A DNA stretch of 64,000 nt from Acidobacteriota bacterium (GTDB lineage Bacteria > Acidobacteriota > Thermoanaerobaculia > Thermoanaerobaculales > Sulfomarinibacteraceae), in assembly GCA_022340665.1 (NCBI GenBank), contig JAJDNM010000062.1, positions 1-64,000 of the forward strand, in the 5' to 3' direction. Under the pieces are notes generated by a model that worked only from the letters and a program-made list of their open reading frames with translations, made no database searches and was not told the origin of the DNA. Positions 53,226 to 61,531 of the stretch are shown here, in pieces. Within the stretch, counting starts at the first letter, position 1, and every line of letters starts with the position of its first letter. A program made the translations under genes and the position numbers.

Positions 53226-54386
53226 TGCGCCCACCGCTTCTTCCACCGCATTCCGGATCTGTTCTGCAACGCGAGCTGGGTGATAAAACCGATCCCACAG
53301 TGACCTTCCACGGTGGCCGATCTCCTGCGCCGCGGATGGATCGCTCAGCAGCTGTTTGATCCTCTCGACCCACTGATCGGCATCATCGGCCTGGACCACG
53401 GCTTCACGCGCCTCATCGACAAGACCATTTGCCGCCCACGGGTGGACAACCGTTGCAACTCCGGCCGCCATCGCCTCGAGCACCTTCATCGGCACTCCGG
53501 AGCCAGAATTCATCGGTGCTATCGCTACCCGCGCACCCGCCAAGAACGGCTCCAGGTCCGGCACATCGGCGTGTACTTCAACCCCAGCCAATTTTCCAAG
53601 CCGTCGCACTGCCCGACTTGGCCGGGCCCCTGCCAACACCCATCGTGCCCCGGGCACGGCTATACGCAGATGCGGCCAGATTTCTTTAGCGAACCAAAGC
53701 GCCCCTCGAATCGTAGGCCGATAGCCGAGATTCCCGGACAACAGCACGACCGGTGCGCCGGGCTGTGAAACACCTGCAGTCATCTCGCGTCCCGAGACCG
53801 GAATCACGCACGCCCGTCCCCCCGGGACCGAAAGGAAGGCGAGATCCCTTTCTGAAACAGCCGCCGTGATTGTTGCCTTTTCGGCGATCTCCCGCTCGCG
53901 CAGCCGGCAACGCAGAGCTTCTGATCGGTAGGCGAACGAGAGAGTCGGCCCTACCGATCTGGCCGCGCGTTCGAAATGAAGCCCCATCGCATCGATGGCG
54001 TCGAAGATCAGGGGGATATGCGGTGAGAACTGGCGGACGAGATCCGCGGCCCAGCCGCAGCGCACCATCTGAACAATCACAACCTCTGGCCTGAAGTCTC
54101 CCAGCCCTCTGCGCACGACCCTTCGCGCCGCGCCCGAGTCATAGAGCCCTTCCTGCAACGGGTGGCCGGCGATTGCGGCCCTGGCCAGGCCCAAGCTCCT
54201 GGCGGCCGGGCTCAGGCTGTGCGGCATCCAGGTGACCCTCGCGGGTACCTGGAACGGCTCACTAGTGCCCGGGCAAACCAGCGCAAGGTCGTGCCCGGCA
54301 AGCGCTTCGAGCCATTCGACCGTACGCGCCTGGTTGCCGCGCCACGCTGGCACCGGGCTCCGGCTGGCAACCAACAATACCCGCAT
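53217..54386 (-). CDS. GT-B glycosyltransferase (group 1/GT4-like)
   Basis: 389 aa from the ATG at 54386, which overlaps the DegT gene's stop by 1 nt (TGATG). N-terminal Rossmann domain (VLLVASRSPVPAWRGNQART) and C-terminal donor-binding domain (VVLLSGNLGYRPTIRGALWF, then PMNSGSGVPMKVLEAMAAGVAT), as in GT4-family transferases, including those of exopolysaccharide clusters that use this GN-x-R-T type N-terminus. Sugar and acceptor are unknown. Second gene of a two-gene polysaccharide unit. Confidence 0.86.
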   Translation of the reverse strand: MRVLLVASRSPVPAWRGNQARTVEWLEALAGHDLALVCPGTSEPFQVPARVTWMPHSLSPAARSLGLARAAIAGHPLQEGLYDSGAARRVVRRGLGDFRPEVVIVQMVRCGWAADLVRQFSPHIPLIFDAIDAMGLHFERAARSVGPTLSFAYRSEALRCRLREREIAEKATITAAVSERDLAFLSVPGGRACVIPVSGREMTAGVSQPGAPVVLLSGNLGYRPTIRGALWFAKEIWPHLRIAVPGARWVLAGARPSRAVRRLGKLAGVEVHADVPDLEPFLAGARVAIAPMNSGSGVPMKVLEAMAAGVATVVHPWAANGLVDEAREAVVQADDADQWVERIKQLLSDPSAAQEIGHRGRSLWDRFYHPARVAEQIRNAVEEAVGAAN

Positions 54387-55495
54387 CAGTTCGCGTAGAA
54401 CTCCTCGATCGCTCGCACGACCTGCTCTTGTTCTTCTTCCATCAGCTCCGGGAAGATCGGCAATGCCAACACCTCGCGGCTCGCCTGTTCGGCCACAGGG
54501 AAATCTCCCTCGCCGTAACCGAGGAACTCGAAGCAGGGCTGGAGATGGAGCGGCAGTGGATAGTAAACGGCTGCACCGATTCCCAGTTCGGCGAGAAAAG
54601 CGCGCAGCTCGTCTCGACGTGGGGCCCTGATCACGTACTGATTGAAGGTGTGGCCCCGACCGTCGATCGCCTGCGGTAGGCGAACGATCTGATCGAGGCC
54701 GGTGTTTGAAAACAGATGCCGGTAAAACTCCGCATTCGCTCGCCGTCCATCCACCCAACCGCCAACATGAGGCATCTTGACCCTGAGAACTGCTGCCTGA
54801 AGGGCATCGAGCCGGAAGTTGCCACCGACAGCCGGGTGCTGATACGGGCCCGACTGGCCGTGCACCCGGAGTTCCCGAACGATCCTCTCGAGCTCGGAAT
54901 GCGCCGTCGTCACCAGCCCGCCGTCACCGAAACACCCGATGTTCTTCGAGGGAAAAAACGAAAAGGCGCCCATCACGCCGATCGAGCCAACCTGTTTGCC
55001 ATCGAAGCTCGCTCCCCAAGCCTGGGCACAGTCCTCCAGGACCGGCACGTCACCGGCGACTTCGACGATCTGATCCATCGCCGCCGCCTGGCCGAACAGG
55101 TGCACCGGGATGATCGCCCGGGTGCGATCTCCGATCCTCGCTCGGAGGTCCCGCGGGTCCATGCAGTAATCGACCGGATCCACGTCAACGAAGACCGGCG
55201 TCGCGCCGAGGCGGGCCACCACGCCGGCAGTGGCGAAGAAGGTGAAGGTCGGCAGCACGACCTCGTCGCCTCGACCGATGCCGAGCGCCATCAGCGCAAC
55301 GAGGAGGGCATCTGTGCCCGACGCGACACCAACGGTGTGGGCGACCTCGAGCGCCGCGGCCGCTTCGGTTTCGAATGCCTGGACTTCGTCGCCGAGGATG
55401 AAACGCTGCGATTCACACACCCGGTCGATCGCCTGGCGGAATTCCTCGCGCAGGGGTTTGTACTGTCGTGTCAGATCGAGCAAAGGCACGGCCAT
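54386..55495 (-). CDS. DegT/DnrJ/EryC1/StrS-family sugar aminotransferase
   Basis: 369 aa from the ATG at 55495 (RBS GAGGAGG). PLP-dependent transamination of a keto-sugar nucleotide. PLP Lys in SFFPSKNIGCFGDGG, Asp in VLEDCAQAWGA, and VGVASGTDALLVALMALG and VDVDPVDYCMDP are family blocks. Pairs with the downstream glycosyltransferase and is divergent from UDP-glucose dehydrogenase, so the group probably makes and transfers an amino or uronic sugar. Confidence 0.94.
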   Translation of the reverse strand: MAVPLLDLTRQYKPLREEFRQAIDRVCESQRFILGDEVQAFETEAAAALEVAHTVGVASGTDALLVALMALGIGRGDEVVLPTFTFFATAGVVARLGATPVFVDVDPVDYCMDPRDLRARIGDRTRAIIPVHLFGQAAAMDQIVEVAGDVPVLEDCAQAWGASFDGKQVGSIGVMGAFSFFPSKNIGCFGDGGLVTTAHSELERIVRELRVHGQSGPYQHPAVGGNFRLDALQAAVLRVKMPHVGGWVDGRRANAEFYRHLFSNTGLDQIVRLPQAIDGRGHTFNQYVIRAPRRDELRAFLAELGIGAAVYYPLPLHLQPCFEFLGYGEGDFPVAEQASREVLALPIFPELMEEEQEQVVRAIEEFYAN

Positions 55496-55541
55496 GACTT
55501 TCCTCCTCGGGCAGGAACCGATGACAGGGTACCTCGTGCAT

Positions 55542-55662
55542 CGGGAATTAGGAATGAGGAATAAGGAAATGGGTATGCAGACAACCCACTTCACAAACGT
55601 GGCACCGTCAAGCAGAGCGGGCGGCAATCGGGATTCCGAATTCCGAGCTCGAAATTCATCTT
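55542..55662. repeat. Heptamer-word inverted element, GGAATTA dialect, in a divergent gap
   Basis: Left arm 55542-55572 (GGAATTA, GGAATGA, GGAATAA, GGAAATGGG at 7-nt spacing). Right arm 55628-55659 (CGGGATTCCGAATTCCGAG, CTCGAAATTC) is its approximate reverse complement. Between DegT and UDP-glucose dehydrogenase. Confidence 0.8.
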
Positions 55663-55716
55663 TTGTTAACATGAATATGCGACTTCTTGTCTTCTTGTCG
55701 CGAAAAAGGAGTCTCA

Positions 55717-57042
55717 ATGCACATCTGTGTCGTTGGTACTGGGTACGTCGGACTCGTTACGGGCGCGTGTCTCGCAGACTTCGGCATCAATGTCACCTGC
55801 GTCGACAACGACGAGGACAAGATCGCGATGCTCCTCGCCGGCGAGATCCCGATCTACGAGCCGGGGCTCGACGCTCTGGTCGAGAAAAATGCCAGGGGGG
55901 GCCGTCTCCATTTCTCGACCGACCTCGCACCGGCTATCCAGAATGCTCTCGCGATTTTCATTGCGGTCGGCACACCGCCAAAAGAGGACGGCTCCGCCGA
56001 CCTCTCTTACGTGGTACAGGTCGCAGAGGAAATCGCCGACAATCTGAACGGCTACAAGGTCGTGGTCACCAAGTCCACGGTGCCGATCGGCACCGGGCAA
56101 TTGATCGAGAAGATCATCACCGAGCGCGGAAACGGCGCTCACCCGTTCTCGGTTGTGTCCAACCCGGAGTTCCTGCGTGAAGGTTCGGCCATCGCCGACT
56201 TCATGCGTCCAGACCGAGTCGTGATCGGTGCGCGCGACGCGCAGGCAGTAGCAATCATGAAGGACATCTATTCTCCCCTATACCTGATCGAAACCCCGTT
56301 CGTAATTACCAATGTGGAGTCTTCCGAGCTCATCAAATACGCCTCGAACGCGTTCCTCGCAACCAAGATCACATTCATCAACGAGGTTGCTGAACTTTGC
56401 GATCGGCTTGGTGCGGATGTGCACCACGTATCCAAGGGAATGGGACTCGACAAGCGCATCGGTCCCAAGTTCCTCCATCCTGGGCCCGGTTATGGAGGCT
56501 CCTGCTTTCCCAAGGACACCCAGGCGATGTCGGAGATCGCCCACAAAGCCGGGCGTCCGTTCGAAATCGTTGACACGGTCATCTCGGTCAACGAGCGCAT
56601 CAAGGAACGATCGATCGAACGCGTACGCGAGGCCATCGGGGACGATCTCGAAGGCAAGACGGTCGCCGTGCTCGGCCTCAGCTTCAAGCCCGAGACCGAC
56701 GACATGCGCGAGTCCTCATCGATTCCCCTGGTGACCGCCCTGATCGAGGGAGGAGCCAAGGTCAAGGCATTCGACCCCGTCGCGATGGAAAACGCGAAGA
56801 TGCTGCTACCCGAGAGCGTCGAGTACTGTGACGACTCCTACAATACCGCGGAAGGCGCCGACGCGATGATCATCGTCACCGAATGGAACCAGTTCCGCTC
56901 GCTCGACATGGAGCGGGTCCGCTCCCTGCTGAAGCAGCCTGTGGTGGTCGATCTCCGTAACCTCTACGACCCCCAACGGATGAAGGATCAGGGTTTCCGG
57001 TACTCCTCGGTCGGCCGCGCAGCGGAGAATCTTCCGCAGTGA
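55717..57042 (+). CDS. UDP-glucose 6-dehydrogenase
   Basis: 441 aa from the ATG at 55717 (RBS AAGGAG). NAD-binding GTGYVGLVTGACLADFG; catalytic Cys in GPGYGGSCFPKD; substrate lysine in SNPEFLREGSAIADFM and LIKYASNAFLATKI. Oxidises UDP-glucose to UDP-glucuronate; GDP-mannose dehydrogenase is the less likely alternative. The stop TGA begins a TGAATTTTGAATTC word array. Confidence 0.93.
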   Translation: MHICVVGTGYVGLVTGACLADFGINVTCVDNDEDKIAMLLAGEIPIYEPGLDALVEKNARGGRLHFSTDLAPAIQNALAIFIAVGTPPKEDGSADLSYVVQVAEEIADNLNGYKVVVTKSTVPIGTGQLIEKIITERGNGAHPFSVVSNPEFLREGSAIADFMRPDRVVIGARDAQAVAIMKDIYSPLYLIETPFVITNVESSELIKYASNAFLATKITFINEVAELCDRLGADVHHVSKGMGLDKRIGPKFLHPGPGYGGSCFPKDTQAMSEIAHKAGRPFEIVDTVISVNERIKERSIERVREAIGDDLEGKTVAVLGLSFKPETDDMRESSSIPLVTALIEGGAKVKAFDPVAMENAKMLLPESVEYCDDSYNTAEGADAMIIVTEWNQFRSLDMERVRSLLKQPVVVDLRNLYDPQRMKDQGFRYSSVGRAAENLPQ

Positions 57043-57145
57043 ATTTTGAATTCCCGATTTTGAATTCCCCCCCCACCCCGACTCCAGGCAACGCTAGATA
57101 CTGGTCACTGGATACTGGTTACTGGTCACTCTTGGTCAGTGGGTC
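57040..57145. repeat. Two heptamer-word arrays (TTTTGAA and ACTGGTC dialects)
   Basis: 57040-57068: TTTTGAA words beginning in the upstream stop codon, then a C-run and CACCCCG. 57097-57133: ACTGGTC, ACTGGAT, ACTGGTT, ACTGGTC at exact 7-nt spacing, partly self-complementary to the following CTTGGTCAGTG. No long complementary arm. Confidence 0.75.
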
Positions 57146-57193
57146 GCTCCTCGCGGGTTGACCTGACGGCCGGCGACCGCGAAACTAGGCGGC

Positions 57194-57595
57194 GTGACAT
57201 CTGACGACTCCGTCCGGCTCGATATCTGGCTCGACGTGGCATGTCTTTTCAAGACTCGCTCGCAGGCCCAGACCGCGTGTAAACGCGGCCGGATCGAGGT
57301 CAACGGTGATCACGGCAAACCGCACCGTGCGGTGAGGCCGGGCGATACGATACGGATCAAACTACCCGGCGGCCGGCGCCGCATCATCGAAGTCGTGGAG
57401 CTCGAGTCGACCAACGTATCAAAGGCTCGCGCGCGTGATCTCTACATCGACCACACGCCGCCTCCCAGTCCGGAAGAGATCGAGTTGCGCAAGATGCAGA
57501 GGCTCTCGACACCGCCACGGAGGGTACGAGGTGCCGGGGCGCCCAAAAAGAGGGAGCGCCGCGACCTCCGTCGGCTGAAGGAGGAGTGGGAGTAG
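57194..57595 (+). CDS. S4-domain RNA-binding protein (Hsp15/HslR-like)
   Basis: 133 aa starting GTG 57194 (RBS GGCGG). S4 domain at 8-65: RLDIWLDVACLFKTRSQAQTACKRGRIEVNG matches the family's helix-turn-strand. Basic C-terminal tail (KKRERRDLRRLKEEWE). Hsp15 recycles stalled 50S-nascent-chain complexes in the heat-shock response. The role here is by similarity. Confidence 0.88.
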   Translation: MTSDDSVRLDIWLDVACLFKTRSQAQTACKRGRIEVNGDHGKPHRAVRPGDTIRIKLPGGRRRIIEVVELESTNVSKARARDLYIDHTPPPSPEEIELRKMQRLSTPPRRVRGAGAPKKRERRDLRRLKEEWE

Positions 57596-57696
57596 ACAGG
57601 GCAGTGCGGCCAGACGGCGGATCGGCGTATCGACATTTCGACCTGACACGATTTCAGGGGCCTTGAGGTCCCCACCGGCGATGCGGCCGCACCGAT

Positions 57697-57726
57697 GAGC
57701 CGATTAGCCGTCGAGCCGAAGAGCCG
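57697..57726. repeat. Octamer-word repeat, GAGCCGAT dialect
   Basis: GAGCCGAT, TAGCCGTC, GAGCCGAA, GAGCCG at exact 8-nt spacing, upstream of the amidohydrolase. A TAGAAT (57757-57762) that could be a -10 lies downstream. The rest of 57596-57810 shows no gene. Confidence 0.65.
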
Positions 57727-57810
57727 TGCTGCCCGCGGAGGAGCAGGCGGCCGCGGTAGAATAGCCGGACCCAATCGGGGTGCTGATCGTACAGATCACT
57801 GGAGGTCTGG

Positions 57811-59136
57811 ATGAGCGGAGAGGCCAATTGGGACATGTTGGTGGTTGGCGGCACGGTGCTGACGATGGAACCGGACACCGAGCCAATCAAGAACGGCGCT
57901 GTGGCGGTGGCTGACGGGCGGATTGCCGCAGTTGGGCCGGCCGAGGAACTGCTCGAGGTCGGGCAGCCAGGCGATGTCCTCAACGCTGGAAATTGTCTGG
58001 TGCTCCCCGGCCTGGTCAACACTCACTCGCACCTCGCAATGACGCTTCTCCGAGGTATCGCCGATGACCTGCCCCTTATGCAGTGGCTTGAAGGCCATAT
58101 CTGGCCGGCCGAGAAAGAACACATAAATCGCGAGACCGTCCGCCTCGGCACCGAGTTGGCCGCGGCCGAGCAATTATTGGGTGGCATCACGACCACGACC
58201 GACATGTACTTCTTCGCTGACGAGGTGAGCGAGGTGCTGGCTGCAGCCGGCATGCGGGCAGTAGTCGCCGAATCCCTGATCGGATTCGCCACGCCCCGAT
58301 GCGCGACCTCCGAAGAGATGCTCGCCAAACAACGCGACCTTCTCGAGGCGTACGAAGACCACCCTCTCATCACTCCGTCGGTCGCGGCCCACGCACCGTA
58401 TTCCGTGCAAGCGGCGGATCTGGTCGCGGAAACCGAGCTGGCCGAAGGGTACGAGGTTCCGATGCAGATACATCTCTCAGAGACCGCGTGGGAGGTGGAA
58501 AAGCTGCTCGAAGAGAAGGGCCTGTCACCAGTCGCATACCTCGCAGACCTCGGTGTGTTGTCGGAGCGCACCGTGGCAGCCCATTGCGTTCACGTGTCTC
58601 CACAAGACATCGAGCTGCTTGCCGAGTTCGAGGCAGGCGTGTCGCACAATCCGGTCAGCAATCTCAAGCTCGCCTCGGGTGTCTCGCCGGTGCCGGCCCT
58701 GCTGGACGGCGGAGTGAAGCTCGGTTTGGGCACCGATGGCGCCGCCTCCAACAACACCCTCGATCTGTTGCGGGACATGCAGCTCGCTGCCCTTTTGCAC
58801 AAAGGCGTCTCCGGAGATCCGACGGTTCTGCCCGCCAGACAGATGCTCGAAGTGGTCACCGTCAACGGCGCCAGAGTGCTCGGGCTCGACAAACGGATCG
58901 GCACTCTGGTCGAAGGCCACGACGCTGATCTCATCTGTCTGTCAATCGACGGGCCCCACACGGCTCCAATGTACGATCCGTTTTCGCACGTGGTCTTCGC
59001 CGCCCGTGCGTCTGACGTTCGTCACGTACTCGTCCGTGGCAAGATCCTGGTGCGGAACCGTGAGCTGAAGACTCTTGACCGGGAGCGAATCGAGGCCCAA
59101 GTCCGGGAGTTTTCTGAGACCGTTCGACCGAGCTAG
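57811..59136 (+). CDS. mtaD: Amidohydrolase, MTA/SAH deaminase type
   Basis: 441 aa. Metal ligands HSH in LVNTHSHLAMTLLRG, later His in HLSETAWEVE and AHCVHVS, and catalytic Asp in LGTDGAASNN, the set of 5'-methylthioadenosine/S-adenosylhomocysteine deaminases. PLMQWLEGHIWPAE is typical of that branch. Acts in purine/methionine salvage. Other aminohydrolases of the ATZ/TRZ group (chlorohydrolase, guanine deaminase) are alternatives. RBS GGAGG. Confidence 0.88.
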   Translation: MSGEANWDMLVVGGTVLTMEPDTEPIKNGAVAVADGRIAAVGPAEELLEVGQPGDVLNAGNCLVLPGLVNTHSHLAMTLLRGIADDLPLMQWLEGHIWPAEKEHINRETVRLGTELAAAEQLLGGITTTTDMYFFADEVSEVLAAAGMRAVVAESLIGFATPRCATSEEMLAKQRDLLEAYEDHPLITPSVAAHAPYSVQAADLVAETELAEGYEVPMQIHLSETAWEVEKLLEEKGLSPVAYLADLGVLSERTVAAHCVHVSPQDIELLAEFEAGVSHNPVSNLKLASGVSPVPALLDGGVKLGLGTDGAASNNTLDLLRDMQLAALLHKGVSGDPTVLPARQMLEVVTVNGARVLGLDKRIGTLVEGHDADLICLSIDGPHTAPMYDPFSHVVFAARASDVRHVLVRGKILVRNRELKTLDRERIEAQVREFSETVRPS

Positions 59137-59169
59137 CATGGATCGAACAAAGAATTGAAGGAGGGAGTG

Positions 59170-60060
59170 ATGACCGATATACCCAGATCCATCCTCTCAG
59201 CCACCGATTTTTCGGAAGCCGCGGACCGAGCCAGCCAGTTCGCCCGATCGCTCTCTCGGATTTTCGAGGCGGAGTACCATCTGCTCCACGTTGTCGTCCT
59301 CCTCGATGACCCCCACCTCGAAGACACCCACAGACACCGGCTTGAGGAACTCGTCGCACAGGGAGACGATGCGCGGCAGCGAGACCTCGAGAACAGCGCA
59401 GAAGATCAACCAGGTCTCGAGATTCGCCCGCACATGGTTCGGGGTCTCGCCCCGGCAGAGGTGATCGTGGAAACCGCATCGAATCTCGGCAACGATCTGA
59501 TCGTTGTCGGAACACACGGAAGACGCGGACTATCCCACTTTCTGTTGGGTTCGGTTGCCGAGCGGGTCGTGAGGACCGCGGCCGTACCCGTTCTCACCGT
59601 CCGCGCCGACGCCGATATCGAGCTCGGACAGAAACCAAGCATCTTGGTTCCGCACGACTTTTCGGAGGCGTCAGCCAACGCCGTACGACACGCGGCAGTG
59701 TGGGCACAGGCGATGGGTGCCGACCTGACTCTTCTCCACGTCGTCGAACCGGTGGTCTATCCCGAGTTCTACTCTGTCGACGTGTTGTCTGACGATCTCA
59801 TGGAGCGTTTGGTGGAACGCTCGGAGACAGCACTTTCTGCTGCTGTAGACGATCTCCTCGGGGATTGTGGAGCCCGCGTGGTTGTCGAAGTCGGACGGGC
59901 CGCATCGACAATTGTTGACTCCGCCGACCCGGCCAAGTTTGATCTCGTGATCATGGCGACGCGCGGCCTCTCGGGATTCGAGCAGGTCATGCTTGGTTCG
60001 GTTGCGGAATCGGTCCTCAGGCGTTGCCAGGTACCTCTTCTGGCGGTGCCCTCCGCTTGA
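59170..60060 (+). CDS. Tandem universal stress protein (two Usp domains)
   Basis: 296 aa from the ATG at 59170, with AAGGAGG upstream; the earlier in-frame TTG lies in the RBS region. Domain 1 about 5-148, ending [24 protein letters not shown]; domain 2 about 158-296, ending [24 protein letters not shown]. Both keep the G-2x-G-9x-G-S ATP-binding loop, so both sites may bind nucleotide. It follows the amidohydrolase by 33 nt and is probably in the same transcript. Confidence 0.92.
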   Translation: MTDIPRSILSATDFSEAADRASQFARSLSRIFEAEYHLLHVVVLLDDPHLEDTHRHRLEELVAQGDDARQRDLENSAEDQPGLEIRPHMVRGLAPAEVIVETASNLGNDLIVVGTHGRRGLSHFLLGSVAERVVRTAAVPVLTVRADADIELGQKPSILVPHDFSEASANAVRHAAVWAQAMGADLTLLHVVEPVVYPEFYSVDVLSDDLMERLVERSETALSAAVDDLLGDCGARVVVEVGRAASTIVDSADPAKFDLVIMATRGLSGFEQVMLGSVAESVLRRCQVPLLAVPSA

Positions 60061-60074
60061 TCAGGTCAGTCCCC

Positions 60075-60155
60075 GTAGGGGCGGGATATATCCCGCCCTT
60101 GTTCATTGAAGTCCGTTGGGTCGTACAAGGAGGGCGGCATGTATGCCGCCCCTAC
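60075..60155. repeat. Cruciform-type element GTAGGGGCGG...CCGCCCCTAC
   Basis: Outer 10-bp perfect inverted arms (60075-60084 and 60146-60155) enclose two inner palindromes, GGCGGGATATATCCCGCC (60080-60097) and GGGCGGCATGTATGCCGCCC (60132-60151). It fills most of the convergent gap between the Usp and pth genes. No T-run. Confidence 0.85.
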
Positions 60156-60180
60156 AACACTCCGACGCTACAGTCAGTCG

Positions 60181-60747
60181 TCAAGGCGGACGGTTGTAAA
60201 TATTCATCGCCGCCTCGACACCGTTCTGCAGGGCCACCTGCACGGCATCCGCCGCGCGGCTGACCGCGGACTTCGCGAGGTCGACCTCATCCGGGGAGAA
60301 TGGTGACGTCACGTAGTCCGCCAGATCGCCGGACAATTCTTCACCCTGGACCCCGACTCTCAGGCGTGGGAAACCGGTTCCGATCTCGCGACACAGATCC
60401 CGGAGGCCGTTGTGCGTACCGGGGCCGCCCGACGGGCGAATCCGCAGCTGCGCCAGCGGCAGGTCGATATCATCGACCACCACCAGCATCTGTTCGGGCG
60501 ACAGTTCGAACTCTTCGAGCAACCATCCAGCCGCCTCGCCAGAACGATTCATGTACGTCTGGGGGCGGGCCAGCGCCACGAGGCGAGCGGGTCTGATCAC
60601 CGATAGCTCGCACGACGCCCGCTCGAGCCAGTCGACACCGTTATGGCGCCGCAGTAATTCCTGCAGAACCTGGAATCCCACGTTGTGGCGCGTGGAGGCG
60701 TAATTCTCCCCGGGGTTCCCGAGCCCGACCACCAGTTCAATGTCCAT
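60181..60747 (-). CDS. pth: Peptidyl-tRNA hydrolase
   Basis: 188 aa from the ATG at 60747 (a TTG two codons upstream is possible). Releases peptide from drop-off peptidyl-tRNA. GLGNPGENYASTRHNVGF contains the catalytic His; RPQTYMNRSGEA and the Asp in VVVDDIDLPLAQLRIRPSGG, GTHNGLRDL complete the site. It follows rplY with 47 nt between, containing a GCCCG/CGGGC hairpin. rplY-pth pairing is conserved in many bacteria. Confidence 0.96.
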   Translation of the reverse strand: MDIELVVGLGNPGENYASTRHNVGFQVLQELLRRHNGVDWLERASCELSVIRPARLVALARPQTYMNRSGEAAGWLLEEFELSPEQMLVVVDDIDLPLAQLRIRPSGGPGTHNGLRDLCREIGTGFPRLRVGVQGEELSGDLADYVTSPFSPDEVDLAKSAVSRAADAVQVALQNGVEAAMNIYNRPP

Positions 60748-60794
60748 GAGCAAAGAGGGAGGCGCGCCCGCTTGCGGGCGAGCCCAGGCTGGGC

Positions 60795-61499
60795 CTATTC
60801 GCCTCCCTCGCCCCCTTCTTCGCCCTCGTCCTTGCCCTTGCCGATGACCTCCGGCTCGGCGGCCTCGGAAATGACGGCCTCTTCCTCGAGTGCCTCTTCT
60901 TCGGGGACCTCTTCCTCGACGACTCTCGGAGTTTCGACGACAACCACGACGCGGCCTTCGTCCTCGAGGAACTTCGCGTTCTCGGGCAGCTGATCAGCAA
61001 GATCCGCCACTGTCATATGTTCATCGACCTCGAGCTCCGAGATATCGAGAACAAACTTGTCGAACATCTCGCGAGGGAGGATTTCGATTTCGAGTTCGCG
61101 TGACACAAAGTCGACCCGGCCACCGTGGCGGACTCCGACACAATCGCCGATAAGCTCCACCGGCATTTTCACCGTCAGCTTGTGACCGCGGGTGATACGG
61201 ATGAAATCGATGTGGATGAACTGACCGCTGATGGGATCAGTCTGAAGCTCCTTGATCATCGCCAAGCGCTCCTCATCCGTACCCTGGAGCTTGAGCAAAA
61301 AGATCGTGTTTTCGCCCGCAGCGCCCTTGAGTATTTCGCGCACCGCGTGCTCGTCAACCGAGATCGCCACCGGAGGCTTGTCACCTCCGTAAAGCACGGA
61401 AGGCACTCTGCCCTGATTGCGCATCCTACCGGCTTCTCCGCTGCCGCGGCCCTCCCGAGCTTCCACCGTAATCGTAATTTCTGGGGTCTGTGTTGCCAT
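60795..61499 (-). CDS. rplY: 50S ribosomal protein L25 (Ctc/TL5 form)
   Basis: 234 aa from the ATG at 61499 (RBS GGGAG); the upstream extension of the frame is not coding-like. N-terminal 5S rRNA-binding domain (EAREGRGSGEAGRMRNQGRVPSVLYGG, in the first 35 residues) and the C-terminal TL5 domain (FIHIDFIRI, VGVRHGGRVDFV). The last 40 residues are an extreme Glu-rich acidic tail (EEEVPEEEALEEEAV..EGEEGGEGGE). Between prs and pth. Confidence 0.95.
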   Translation of the reverse strand: MATQTPEITITVEAREGRGSGEAGRMRNQGRVPSVLYGGDKPPVAISVDEHAVREILKGAAGENTIFLLKLQGTDEERLAMIKELQTDPISGQFIHIDFIRITRGHKLTVKMPVELIGDCVGVRHGGRVDFVSRELEIEILPREMFDKFVLDISELEVDEHMTVADLADQLPENAKFLEDEGRVVVVVETPRVVEEEVPEEEALEEEAVISEAAEPEVIGKGKDEGEEGGEGGE

Positions 61500-61531
61500 G
61501 AACGTAACTCCCTTGATTCTGTATGTTGTAT

